DNA from: Brevipalpus yothersi | Taxonomy: Eukaryota; Arthropoda; Arachnida; Trombidiformes; Tenuipalpidae | Direction of reading: 5' to 3' | Length of the DNA stretch: 64,000 nt | NCBI GenBank assembly: GCA_003956705.1 | Contig: QZCP01000035.1 | Location: 310,001 to 374,000 of the forward strand | Part shown: positions 24,801 through 39,502 of the stretch, in pieces | Position numbering within the stretch: position 1 is the first letter of the stretch | Layout: every line of letters starts with the position of its first letter | The notes under the pieces: generated by a model | What the model saw: the letters and a program-made list of their open reading frames with translations, nothing else | What the model was told of the DNA's origin: nothing | The model's database searches: none | Position numbers and translations under genes: made by a program

Positions 24801-25621
24801 TGGAAGCCTGGTTGCTGTTGTTATTCGTAAGCGAAAATTTTTCCTGGGAATTAGTGATATAAAAAAAGCGTATCCGAAAGTGTTGAAGACGAGTTGCTTG
24901 GATAGGAGAAAAAAAAGTGAAGGCAAACAAGTTAAATGGAAGAGAGAGAAAGAGAAAGAGAATCATGATCAACCATCTCATTTTACCTCTGTTTCTTTGG
25001 CTAATTATACAAGCCAATCACTAGATTCATTCATGATTCCTCAAAGACTGACTTTTTCTCCTCTCTTCACTCGATCACAGATCATTATTTCTCAGCACTG
25101 TTCTCATGTTTTTGTCTAAAACTTTCATGAGACACACACACACACAAAGATACACACCTTCTGATAGTCAAAAAATTTCAATGCATCAAGAATAAGAGAA
25201 AATCAGATTTGTATCAAGCTAATCTTGCTTCTGTTAATAATTATAGCCGCTTCCAATGTATATCAACTTTTAATTTCTTTCGCTCATTGCGATCAACTGA
25301 TTTCACTTTCACTCTCATCCTGATAATATGATGGTCATGTGAGGATAACAAGTTCTCTTTCTCTCTCTTTCTTATTTCTCTTATTTTTCTTGTTAGGGAG
25401 AGAAAAAAAAGAAAAATTCGAAGGATTATCATCACTGTACCTGAAATTTTTGATTCAACAGGCATGAACTCAAATCGGGAGAGCCAGATTCCAGTCTACA
25501 AAAATAAATGTAAAGAAAATGATGATGAGTAATTTAGATAGATTGATATTCAAATCAAGTGACCAGTTGATCACCATTTTGCGTTCCTTGTGAATTTGGA
25601 AGAAGATTTCTGAACAAGAGA

Positions 25622-25694
<73 letters not shown>

Positions 25695-28600
25695 GATTCC
25701 ATCCTGATAGATATGATTGCGTGCAAAATGGGCTAAGATATGAGTGATCGAAAGTCATTAACAATAAAATTTACAGATTCCTATGGTTAATTTACTATTT
25801 CTAAATTATAGACTGTAGAGATGAGGAATTTTGACTGGAAAAATCAGATTTCAAATAAACTTAGGGATGGAATGTACTGACAATTGTTATCTAACAAATA
25901 CATCGGATTTTAACCCTCCAGAGATGATCAACGAAATTCAAGTAAACACATAAACAAATCGAATTTCAAATTCCTGGCATCTCACAGCACTTTGAATCAT
26001 TTTACTTGCAGTTTTATCAAGAAGATGAGGCCTGTTCAGTAGCAGTAGTAGTAGTAGCAATGGTTAGTAAATTACAGGCTATTACATATCTTGGAATTAT
26101 TGCAGATCTTATGTATTCTCAAAGGGGGAGAGATTTATAGAAAGAGGGAGGAAAGATGAGAAGGGAAGAGGAAGGATGGGTGGGTTGATAGGGTTAGGTA
26201 AAATTCTGATCAAGTGAGATAAATGAACAGGTAACAATCAAAGTTGTTAACTCTACTATTATGGAAAGAATGTAAGAGGAGAGGGTTAAAGACACTAAAA
26301 ATGCTTGGAGAGAGAAAGAGTGAAAAAATCTTGGATCGCAAGATAATCAATCTGATCTTCTCTAATTTAACCTTTTTTTGTATGCCAAGAATTCTGAAGT
26401 AAAAAAAAGATATTCTCTATTATCTATGAAATGTAGAAAGTTAGATATTTTTTGATTGATAATACATCTGAATGGAAACAGCCTCAAGTCATTCAACATT
26501 CTCTCTGTTTTTAGTTTCTATTAAAAAAGGTGCTTGTCTCGAGGTCATGTTCTCAATGAAAATTATTTTTTTTCCACTTAAATTAAAACTAGTAGGATTT
26601 AAATTTTGATAATTTTCAATTAGATACAAAGCATGAATTGAGTATGTGAGTATTCGTGTATTGAGTATGCAAAATCAAATCATTTTCTTCATAACAACCA
26701 TTGCCATCTTGATTATAAATAACAGTAATCGGTCAAATTTTCAGGTAGATTAATCACCACGTTGAGCAATCTGAGATTCAAATTCCTAAATCGTTGATCA
26801 CTTGATCAAAACCATGTTCTCTACGGGCTAGTAGAAATCCTATCAGACTTAGCTAATTATGATTAAAATGATTCAAAGCTCAACATTTGACACATTATTT
26901 CAAGAGAAAGAAAAACATGAACCAGAAAAAAAATAAATGAAATATAGCAGCCAAAAAGTGAATAAAATTACTCATTAGACCATAAATAATTTATGGGACA
27001 AAATTCATGTCATGATAAGGGAGGCCTCCCAAAGTAACAAGATATAAACATATTCAATTGCATAGAAGAAAAAAATCTTGCCCAAAAATAGTAAGCAATT
27101 TAAATCACAACTTCGACTCAATATCATCAACATCATGAAGAGGCAACATGTCACCAGAGCAGTATCAAGTTTTTCTCTCTTCTGTACTTGCCAATGAAAT
27201 TGCCGATCAAACTCATCGATAAATGTGATCTTGATCATTCGAAACTTGCTGGGCATCGCGATTCGCAACGGAATCGGTAAGCCCACCACTTGTGTAAAGT
27301 GTAAAGTGTTAAGGCATCTAAAATATATATACACACACATACACATACATGCTTCATAAAAAAGCTTACGTAATCTATCGATTAGTCCGCCGGTTCGTAG
27401 TCGAGTATAGTAAGTAGATGGCCTCGGTTATGGCCAGAATCGTGCTAGCCTTGATTCATCATTGGTGAACCATCAGTATGCATATATATACATTGATGGC
27501 AAGGATTTTTATTTCTTCAACATCTCTCTTGTTCTCTCTTCTCGTTTGGGACTGCTTCGAGGTGGCTCATCAGTGTACTAGTATGTACTAGTAAGTGTAG
27601 AAAAGAATGAGAAGTATATTTTTCTACGAGAAAGATTCATCACATAGTTTCAAGAGCTCATCATTCTTCTTTTTCTTCTTCTTCTACTTAACATTCACAG
27701 TATAATAGTGAGTCATTAGTCTACCTGGTTGTGTGTGTGGTAAACAGAAATTATTTTCCTATCATATTTGTGTGTGAAAATTTTCCATCATTTAAATATT
27801 TGCAATTTTGTATTCAAATGTGTGCAAAAGTTCGCAACATGACTTGACCACCAGAAGTGATGCTACATGGATCATTCTCCTTAATCTTGATCAAGTAACA
27901 AAATAGTGTCATCAAAAGTGATGAAAAGATGTTGGTCCATATTTATCAACTTTTCCCACACATTTTTTCGCCCACATTCCTATGTGAATGTGTGGATGTC
28001 TGTTCATTTTATCAACCCACATGACTGTGACATCGTTCTTGTGAACCATCCATCGAGCATTGCCATGTCAGTGATCTGATGTTTTCCGCTCAAAGATTGT
28101 CAAAAAGCCTTGTTTCCACCGTTTTGATTTGGCTGACTGTGATTACAAGTGTGTGTGTGACGAAATAGTGAAGAGAAAGAGAGAGGGAGAAAATAATTTG
28201 AATATGCAAATCAAAGGAGCTACACATTTATCCACCCAAGGAATATTATTTGTAATCACTTATATTTTGATTATGAATACTAATTTCTACACACAGGGTG
28301 AAACAAGTGAAATATTATCAGCCACAATAAGAAATAGAAGTGGCCATGTGTTGACTAGTTCACGTTTAAAATCAATTGGAACAATGAGAACATCACTCAA
28401 AAAGCTCATTATTGACCACAAAAGGTAGAGAATATTGATTATAATCAATCAGCATCCTGTATCAACGCTGAATATTCTTCTCTCTGATTGAAATGCTAAT
28501 TTATCATTTCTTTGTTCACAATTATTCACACACAGTATTAATATGTATTGGAGCTTCGAATTTAAATTATCATCTTATGCTTCACTCCAGCGTATTAATT

Positions 28601-31600
28601 GGACCACAACCGGTGCATTCGGTGAATATGTTCCACTTAAATTCGATCCAATAGAATGGACAATAAGAATTAGAAAATTTGCATCACTCTATGTTAAACT
28701 TCGCCTTATATCGGATACAATTGATCCGATAAAATTAGCTCGTACAGGTGAGCGAAGTTATCATTTTGAAATAGATGACATTGAAAGTGGAACAGCGTAC
28801 GAAGTGTGTCTACAATGTAAAGATTTTCCCGTTATTGATGAGGACACTGGAAGTGTACGCCGAATAAGTATGATAAGCCCAGCATCCACTAGTTATTCCA
28901 ATAATCCGAAAGATGTGTCCAATAATGTTAACCGATATATTGCGTGTAAAGAGGTGATAACCGAATCAAGATTACCCACCAAACAAGTGGCTGTTGTATC
29001 GGCTGTTTCATCAGCATCAACTTTGGTGGTTGTGGTTATATTCGGATTTTGGTGTCCAAAAAGAAGAAAGAAGAAGAAGAAGAAAAAATCCGATCAAAGA
29101 GATGAGGAGGAAGAGGAAGATGACAATAATAATAATAGTAACAGCAATAATAACAATAACAATAACGATGCTAACGGTAGAGATGCTAGGGATTTAGCTT
29201 CTATGGAGAGTGGTGAAGATAATCAGCATCCCAAAAATCGAGGAATCAGAATTGATGAACAATCGAATTGGTTCAAGAGATGCTGCAATCGCTTGACGTT
29301 CGATAGATTATTTTCATCGTCAAAAAATTCTAGAATAAATCAATCATCATCATTCTCATTTCACAAGAGTGGAGAGCAAGTGAAAGGACATTTTTATCAA
29401 GTTAAATACAGTAAAATTAAGTATGCTGAATGGATTAAGCGAACAAAATTTCGGAAGCCAAAATCAAAAGAGCATAATAAATTATCAAAAGGAAAGGTCA
29501 ATTTGAGTAGAGTTCAAAGTTGGCCTCAAGATATGTGGACATCGATTTCTCTTAATCACTCTCGATATCATCATCAATATCAAAATCATCATCATATTAT
29601 GGCACACGAATACAAGTATCGATCTCGCCCAAAACGTGCCAAGCTCAATGGATCTATAACAGCTGGAATCTGAACGAAAAGAAAAATATTCACCTTCGGG
29701 CTTCGATCGGCGTGATTCGTACGAGTATTGACAATTTTTCGACTGAATGATTAATCACGTATGATTTGAAGAGGCGAGAATGTGTATTAGTCAACTAATA
29801 AAGAGTTTACTAATAAAACATCAATTTTCAATACACGAGTTAAGCTTTTTGATCCTCATCTGATTAGTGTTGTTTGGTCGGTGTATGTGTCGATAAATCG
29901 ATTCACGCTTGCCTTCTGAACGATGGGAAAAAAAGTTCAAGTTCCGAAGCGAAATTCGTTCCAACGAAATCAAAACGATAATGAGAATCAAAACTGAACA
30001 TTGAGAGAAAGCGAAAAGTAATAAGCAAAAATTACAGCAACCTTATCAAAATCAACACAACAAAATTGAATTGAAATCAAGTAAAAAGTTGCCTTTGAAT
30101 AAAAAGTAGCAAAAAGAAGCGACCTTTTCTCTCAAAATTTTTCCCTCCACATCATGAATGCAACATGTATCATAAAATTTTTCAAATCAATTGCTCAAAG
30201 CAAGAATATTTTCTGATGATGATATTAAGCAATATTGACCGGAAGAAAAAAGGATTGCCCAGGATTGAGGTAGATTAGTAAGAGAAAAAGAGATGAAGAG
30301 AGGTGAATAAAGATTTTGTTTGGAAAAAAAGATGCTGAGCTACAAAAGAAAAATAATAGGAAAAGAAGAATTTTTTTTCAATTTTTTAACATAAAAATTA
30401 CACAAACACCCAAGTGTAAGTATAGCGGCACTTTTTTTCTTCCTTCTTGGAGTCGGCAACGGTCAACAGGCAACAACAACAGTTACTAGCAAATCGTGAT
30501 GACCAGATGTGAATGAGCTGTTTTATAAATTGAATTATCATGATTCAGAATTAGCAAGTTGAAGTGGGGGCCAAAAGTTCAGAGGACTCATGCAACATAC
30601 GACCCAAGAGAGAAAGAGAGAGAAATGAAGATGGAGAGTTAGACAGATAGATAAAATAGTTGAGCAAGTCTTCAGAATCAAGATGTTATTCTCTCTCTCT
30701 CCACTTCATGATGTAAAAGACGGTAAAGTTTATTGTGCTCATGGAAAGAATTTTTGGAAATGATAAAAAGTGTAGGAAGAGAGAGAGAGAGAAAGATGTA
30801 GAAATGTTTTTTCTTCAAGAATAAGGCAAATAATAACAACGATATTTTGTTCCTATTATTGCCCTTCAGACCTTCTTCATGGTCTAAACATTCTTGACCA
30901 TGTTGGTGGGTGGAAGAAAGAAATAAGAGCCGATTAAATGGAGAGTAAAAAATTCTTGGTCATTTTAGGCGGAAATGAGGTCCATTTTTATAACCTGAAA
31001 CACGAACAAAAACGGAGAAGATCTTCTCTCTCTTCACTCGAGCCGCTACTTAATCATTAACATGATAAATGATACAATTGCAATAGCAACAATTTCCGAT
31101 TGACTGTTTGCCTTTTATTCTTTCTTTTCTTCTTCTTCCTCGATCACTTCATTTGGTCATGCTGAAGCATGCGAATTTCGATTACCAAATCATGAGTAAC
31201 ATGTAGTGTGTAGTGTATCAAGTTCCGGCGCGATGATTTTTTAAAAACTGACCTTTGATTTGTTGTGGTGATGATGGAGAGAATGAAAAAGAAATGATAG
31301 AGTGTTGGAAAAGATCACCCATCAGTAGTGGGCAGAGGAAGGGAAAAAAGATGAAGAACACACAGTACACAACAAGTGGATGGAGAGAAGAGATGAAGAT
31401 GAAATCCAGGAGGAAAACGATTTTCCTGTTCTGTTTGAATACATTTTTGAATGTCCCCTTCTTCTCTCTCTCTCTCTCTCTCTCCAAAAAAATGTAGCAA
31501 GACAAAAAAGTATCAGTATGAGGTATAAGAAACAAAAACATGTCCCATGTCCTCTTCTACATCTTCTTCCACTATTACTTCACTTCGATGGGGTCAATCA

Positions 31601-34151
31601 TCAGGCCAGGGTTTGATAGAGAAAATTTTCATCTCTGCTATCTCTCTCTCTCTCTCTCTATGCTTCCAAGCCCATGAGAGGCTGTAATTTGTCACTAGTC
31701 GGATTATGGACTTCTCTCTCCCTCATCTTACCACGACTCTTCCAAGACTTGGTCCAAAACTTTTTGGTATGCCCAGAATTGATGGTTCGGCAAAAGAGAG
31801 AGAGAAGAGAGAGAGAAACTTTTTCTCAAGTATCAGAATATGGCCTCGCAGATCAGTGCGCTCACGCACTTGGAGGATTGGATGTTTTCTCAACTTGAAA
31901 GAAGAGAGAGAGAGAGAAGAAAGACAGGTGAGAGAGAGCTAAAAGAGAGAGATGAAAAACATTCTGGTCTTCTCATGATATTCAAAAAGTTTCACAAGTT
32001 AGAATGTTGATCAAACTGAAGGTAGAAGAAGTCAGCAAGAGTTTGTCGGAAGAGAGAGAGAGAGAGAGAGAGAAAGAGAAAGTCAATCCTGATTCCGGTC
32101 TAATTTCAAGTACATCAACATCATCATGACAGTGGTCATCAGTATCAGTATCGGCTAAGTTCCTATAGTAGCAACGATAAGAGAGAGAGAAAGTGTTCAT
32201 CTTTCTCTACATCTTACCTTCAGTTTTCTTGAATTGTGAGTATTCATATTTCCATGTGATTGAAATTTTTAGCTGATATTCATCCATACATTGATCATCA
32301 ACTTCATCAACACATCATCGAGCATCTTTGACATCTTTTCAATAAAGTTCTATGCAATGAAAAGTTCTTCCTAGGACCAAAAGTTATTGACTTTGTTACA
32401 ATATTTTGGGTACTTATCCAGTTCAAACTCAACGGTCCAATATCAACAATCATCCTGTCCAACTCTCATTGATCACTATCGATTGATCATCACTTTTTTG
32501 CCAACACTTTTAACTCATCACTTTTGAATTAAAATCGCTCATCATCTCCACCACCGAAATTAATAATCATGATATCATCAACATCATCATTACCAACAGT
32601 TTTCTCTCCATCTTCACAGAATCTCTGTAAACTTTCCACTTTCAAAATATGCACAAATTTTTGGACTCAAAAAACATTGAGCCGGCTTTTCATCAAGCTG
32701 CTTGTTATCAATTTTCTGATGATAATTATCCATCCAGTTAATGGCCAGTGTCCATGGCCAAGTGATAAACGTGATTTACATTCCGATTGTACATGTCAAT
32801 ACAATACCATCAAACAATTGTCCATCCAGTGTAGTCCGGTTAATTTTACCCGATTAATTGAGACACTTCATGATTCAAATGTGAAAAGTATTCCAATTGA
32901 AGTTTTATACATAAACAATGCAAGCAGTCTACACATATTGGATAGCAATATATTCGATGGTTTGGCCATCGATAATTTACACATATCCAGCAGTGGTTTA
33001 AGGGTGATCAATGATAATGCATTCAATGGGCTCAATCGGACATTGAAACGTTTAGCTCTTCCCAACAATTTATTGGAAAATGTTCCAACAGTGGCCATAT
33101 CTGGATTAAAAGAGCTACAAATACTTGATCTATCTGCCAATCGAATCAATTCTCTACCCGATATTGGTTTAAGGCCATTACCATTAACCGAATTAAAGTT
33201 AGCAGATAATAGGCTGGAAAATATATCGATCAGTGCATTTGCCGGTTTGGAGCCATATTTGAAGAATTTAAATCTCAAAAATACATCACTGCCTCGTGTG
33301 CCTAGAGCAATTGAAAATTTGACCACACTTGCGTTCCTTGATTTTGCTCAAAATAAAATTGAACAATTGGAATCACACCAATTTGGCAATCTTCATTCCC
33401 TAACAGCACTGAACTTGGAGCGAAACAAAATTAAAGAGGTTAACAATGAAGCATTCTTGGGTGTTAATGATACTTTAAGTTCACTCTCACTACTCAACAA
33501 TCTTTTAACTCAATTTCCATCTCAAGCATTATCATCACTCACCGAACTTCGAGTAAGTATATACATCATCCAGTATTCCTCTCTCTCTTTCTTCCTTCCT
33601 CATTTACTCAATTAGTGTAACTACTACTACCACCACCATAACTGTGCACATGGTGATCAATGAATTTTCATGTAATCTTGGATCAGATAATCTTGCTTAT
33701 CATCAAGATGAAAGTTTCAGGTCAATATCCCGATCAGAGTGGACAGAGGGTTAGAATTTTCTTTTTTGGCTCTGATTAATATCTCTCCACTTGATTTGAT
33801 TTCCTCAAAAATTTCAACATCTCGACACCTACTCATTACCAATTTTGGCCATCTCGCTGAGTTGATGATCATTTCTCTTTCACTTTTACTTTCACTTAAT
33901 TCTCTACATAACTTGTCCACTCACTTTTCTCCTCTCTCGTACGAACAATTTCCTCTTCCTGCTAATCTTAGCATTCCAAATCCAGCATCACATACAATAA
34001 GTTCCATCAAATTTTTGATGATGATCTGACATTGAGAATTGAACATTGTATAACATCCAGAACATACAGTGACTAGCCGATAAGGTGTATATTGGACATA
34101 GTTGACTAAACACATCAGATCAAGAATGGACGATGGTGTGTTGAGAGAGTA

Positions 34152-34204
<53 letters not shown>

Positions 34205-34508
34205 CAAGAAGAATTTTGATTTTTGGGAAATTGATTTCTTCCCTTATAACATCTCTCTTCTTCTTTTCTACACTCTCATACATATATACCAATCAAGTAG
34301 CGGTAATTTTTGACTTCAACCAATTTTATACATCTTTGCACACATATATACACCTCTCATCTCTCATCCATCCATACTTCTTCCTTGTCATGACAATTAG
34401 CTTCATCAATTGGAATCAGAACTAGACAGATGGAAGAGAGAGAATGTGCGGTGTAAAGATTTTTCACCGTTAGAATTGTACAGGTGTAGATACCTGTGAA
34501 GCGAAAGT

Positions 34509-34561
<53 letters not shown>

Positions 34562-36441
34562 AAAGGAAAGAAAAGTGGCAATATAAAGATGAAAGGTAGT
34601 CAAATGAACAGAGAGCCAATTCAATTGCCATCCTAACAAGAAACTTTGTAGAAAATGAAAGAAAATTGAGCTTACATAATCATATTAACTCGTTACGTTT
34701 TACGGTAAGTTGCAATGTGGGAAAAAAGTGTAAAGAAAAGTTAAAGAGAGAAGATTTTTCTTCAAAACAATAGAAAAAAGAGATAGAATTCAACGAAATG
34801 ATTGCAAATTTTGCTATTAAAGTTTGTAGAAAGAAGATTTATCTTATTTCCACATATAACAACGTAAACTAAGTCTACTCAAGTCGTCTATGTCTATACT
34901 TGTTTTTTTTCACTCAAAAATTGATGATGATAATGGATCTGATCGTTTTGTTGAATCGTTTCGCACCCTTTTCCTCTCTCCCACTTCATCTTACCTTCTT
35001 TTTACCTTTTTCTTACCTCCTTCTTCCTCCACCTTCTTGTTCCTTCTGTTTCCCAGAAGAAGAGGTGGAAAAAGTAGAAGAGGAAAATATCATCTCGTTC
35101 TGACATGCCTTTCCTCGTTCACTTTTATTCTCTTTCTTCTTCCTTTCCCACTGAATCAAAGGCAATTTTAAGCATGATTTTACCCGATAATAGCTCAACG
35201 CTCAATTCTATACACACACAAACTATCTCTCTCTCTCTCTCTCTTCCTCCGATGTATATCGGGCACCATCATCCGTGGGATGTGAGACATTATCATGCAT
35301 CAGAAGCTGGAAACATGATTCATTGACTATCCCAGGACTGGCCTCACCTGGTGCTCTTCTGTTTTGGGAAAAATTTTCGATACACAATTCTGATATACCA
35401 TGCAAAAATATTGACACTTTTACCAAAGCATTCACTCATCACCATAGATTTTTCTCCATCTCTGTATTGGGTCTCATTATGCATATATATATTCACACTT
35501 GATTTGCATGATTAGTTCGGTGACGATGAGTCTGTCTTGCTATTCAAATCAATTCAAGTGAAACCAAAAGAAGTTGAAAATATTATAATCAGCACACATA
35601 CATTTCGAGTGAAACAGGATGGATGAGAATGAATGAGGATAGCCAGTGGAAAAAAAGTGGAAGAGATAGACAAAAAGTGAAACTGATTGCCTTGACAAGG
35701 GACGTCAAAGCACTGCTGACTTGTCCATGCATGAGAATAGAATTTGAAATATTTTTGAACGTAAATTTTCATTCCAATTTAGAGGAATCTCTACATACAC
35801 AGCTATCAGCACAGTAGAACCAAAAAATTACCTGATCAACTGTGGTCCCTTTCACATCAGCCCCTAATCGATGTAACCACTTGCCGTGATCACACCGGTA
35901 TACATGTATGTGTATTTATCCCACACACACATACACATTAACGTTAACATGAACCCTTGTTGTGAGCGTAAATATTTTGAAAACGATTCAATTGATGGGA
36001 GAGAGAGAGAAGAATAGGAAAGAATAGAATAGAACAAGAGGAGAAAAGCAGATAGAACTTTTGAGCGTTTCATGTGAGGTGAAATATCTCCAAGTGTGGC
36101 TGATTGAGAAGAGAGAGAGAGAGAGAAAGGAAGGAACCAAAACGGTATGTCAGTCAATGTTGAAGCTCCAATGTGCTGGTTAACAACTCAGCTCTGTGTA
36201 GCTCAATCATTATGTTGAGTGTATATATATATTATCAAGAAAAAGTTTTCTCTCGATTTTTGAGGATATATAAGGAGAGATTTTTTCATCTCTTCACTTT
36301 TTTCCAATATACAGCATCGGAAACATGATCATGGTGAAAAAGGGAGTGGAAAAAGGAGAAAGAAAAAGAATAGAAGTTGATGATAAAGTGATGAAAAAAA
36401 GTTGAAATGAACATGGATCAGAAAATTCTAATGAGATGAAT

Positions 36442-36501
<60 letters not shown>

Positions 36502-37045
36502 TTTAAAGGTTAACACGAGTGATCAGTGAAAGAGGTTCCTTTTTTCATCATGATCATGTAGACAGTCAAAGGAAGGTGCTTGAAGGAAGAGAATATTGAT
36601 GGGCTCATTTGGTGAGGTGAAGATGAAAGTGAATTTTTCAATTAAAAAAATTCTAGCCTAATTTTTGGTATCTCATATTGCAGTTGAGAAGATGAATATC
36701 AACCTCTTACTGGAGGCCTACTACTAAAATCATCAAATGAGAACGAAATTAGATGCAAGAGATTTAAGGAGCCCAAGAATGTGATACTTTTGATCGATGT
36801 GGATCCTTTTTCTCTATTTCACTTTGAGGCCACCAATCAACCTTATATCAGACCTTATACAAAAAATTTTTTTCGCTCTCTCCACCTTTGAGGCGAGAAG
36901 AAGAAGAAGAAAAATGTTCACCAACACCACAAAATTCATGGTCCCGTATATATTTTGGATAGTCATTGTGGTACCCGGGACATGGTACTTCATCTTCTTT
37001 CTCTCTTGTCAGGCCTGACTGGCCCACTAAACAGAGAGAAGACCA

Positions 37046-37100
<55 letters not shown>

Positions 37101-38548
37101 GTCCCACCGAATCTGTTGGATCCTCAAAGGCACGAACTGTGTATGTTTGTGGCCTTTTTCTCTCACCCAACCTGCATATTGATTACCTTGCAAAGTCAGG
37201 ACCTTAAAAGCTAGAAGGAGAAGAGAAATTCTTTCTTCATTCATTTACCACTTGCATGAGAGCAGTTCCATGGCGAGAGAAAGCTATTTGATTTTCATCT
37301 CTCTCTCTCCTCTGATGCTTTCTCTATTTCTCTCTATTTTCATGCTCATGTAAACACTTCTGTTCTCTCCTCTCTCAGACCATTTTTCCAATCGACCGAA
37401 GCACTAAGAGCCAAAAACTAACTTTGGCCCGCTCACCGAGAGAGAGAGAAAGAAAGAGAGAAAGCAAATGGGCCAACCAAAGAGACTAGAGCTGCATAAT
37501 TTTTTTTCTTCCTACTAATCAAATGCAACGCAATGCAATTGCTTGTTTTGCATGTTTTAGAGGTCTATCTATTTGCGAAATGTTGGAGAGAAGTAGAAAG
37601 AGAGAGAGAGAGAGAGCCAGAGAGAGCCAGAGAGAAAGAGAAGATGAAGATGAAGTGAAAAGCAAGAACGTTCACACCTAAAACTCTTGATGCTCGGGCC
37701 AAGCACACCGAGCATAGCCTCAAGCCTCAAGCCTTCGAACGCGGTCCATTTTAGATACAGCCTCATATATTAGATGATCGACTGATCATCATTCATTCAA
37801 CTTCAATGGAAAGTGAAAGTTGTTCAAAATTCTATTCCAACATTTCTCTATACTTTGTACAGGTACATTTGTGTAGGCTCTCAAATGCAGCATCATCTTG
37901 TAGCTTATTACAAATTCAGGTATCATCAACGTTTTCGGGGGTCTATCTTATTACATGTCGGATTGCCGTGATTATCTTTCGCTTTCGCATTTTGTTTCCC
38001 TCTGTACATGGGTCCGATTCAATCTCTATCCCTCTTTCTTCTCCATTGATTGCTTTCCAAATTACATGAATCGAAACACCAATTATTATTACTAGTTGTG
38101 TTTATTGTAGTGGTAGTAGTATATGAATCCGATTCAAATCAAACAAATTAGCCTAATCAGATATGCAAAGTGATGTTGAATTTTTCCATCTCTCTTTCTC
38201 TCTAACACACACACACACTCACACAAACTTTTTTTGATTATTCCTCCCATTCAACAGGTACTCGATTTGGGTTTCAATGCAATTGGAGAGATTCCCGAAG
38301 ATGCATTCCACAAGAACAATCTTCTAACTCTACTAGCTTTGGATGGCAATCCAATATCAACACTACCTGCTGAAGCATTCCAACATCTTCGATCCACACT
38401 GAGAGCCATCAGTGTTGGAGGTGAGTACTCATCATGTGTCCATCAAATGAGCAAATTAATCTTTCAAGTGGAGATGATGATTTTGGAACATTTATTTTGA
38501 GAACATTTGAGAATAAGAGGGTTAGGCAGGTTCCTCTTTTAAGCCATT

Positions 38549-38583
<35 letters not shown>

Positions 38584-39465
38584 ATCTTTCTTCCTCTCAA
38601 TCCTCTAAAATGTCTCAAATCAATTGATGATGAAAGAGTTTCAATCCGTGATGATGGATGGTAGATTGAAAATAATCGATTAAAGAGGAAGAAGAAGGAA
38701 CATTTTGTATCCACTTTGTGTGTAGTTAGAAAAGAGGAAAAACATTTCCGAATCGATATTTTCATTACTACCAGACCAATTCATTGGAAATGAAATGAAA
38801 CCATCGAAACGTAGCAGTAATAGTGCAAACATTTCCGGGGTTACGTTTTGATGACATATCTAAATGCTCTCAGAAGCCTCACAATTTAGCCAGTGTGAAG
38901 AAGAAAAAAATCTGATCTAAATGATCAGTGTTTATCTTTAAGGTGGTGTTTTCATGTATGAATCGAAACATGTTGCCCACTTCAGGACACAACATCCGAT
39001 GTGAAAAGGGATAAAAAGATAAATCTTCCTTCCTTCCTTCCTTCCTCCTCAAACGTCATCAAGGTTTCCTTTTTTTCAATGATGTTTACTCTCATCAAAA
39101 ATGAAATGTCTTAATTTTGATGGTCCAAAGATAATACTTTCCCTTCTTCTCTTTCTCTCTCTCAGCTTCATTCATTCACTTGAGTTTCTTCATCTTCTTA
39201 TTCCTTTTCACTCCCCCACATGAGAACATGGTACTTTCCCTGTACCCCACTATTTATCAATTAGAAGAACATATATTCATGTGTAAATGGTACCCATGAA
39301 AAGTTCATTAGCATGATATTAGCCTTTGCCCATCAGAATTGGTTCCACAAAGTCACATTTGAGGCTACATCACAATCATTCCATGTGTGGTTAGTTTACT
39401 TTTTCCTGGCACGCACTTACATACTCATGCCAATTTGAATAGAATAGAACAGAATAGAATACTCT

Positions 39466-39502
<37 letters not shown>

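Larger units (their letters stand above)
33553..38257 (+). other. intron 1 of the nested LRR gene
   Basis: 4.7-kb intron with GTAAGT donor and TCAACAG acceptor, splitting the LRR array between repeats. It contains four long GA/CT microsatellites (34155, 34510, 36444 and 37049) and smaller GA runs. No exon or further gene seen; Leu-Ser or Glu-Arg repeat frames come from the microsatellites. Confidence 0.8.

Noticed and set aside
24634..25119. 161-codon plus-strand open frame
   Set aside because: Lies in RAB3GAP1 intron 7, has low-complexity Lys/Glu runs, no domain, and both strands are open over part of it.
25555..25764. Leu-Ser repeat reading frame over a GA tract (also near 34357-34639, 36955-37244, 53121-53367)
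   Set aside because: These frames arise because a dinucleotide repeat has no stop codons. They are not genes.
30190..30230. Minus-strand candidate for the short RAB3GAP1 exon 7 (HQK-containing)
   Set aside because: Stops immediately upstream in frame. The exon at 25441-25495 fits sequence, phase and splice sites.
32868..33326. 152-codon minus-strand frame
   Set aside because: Shadow of the LRR array on the plus strand, whose repeats and splice sites are clear.
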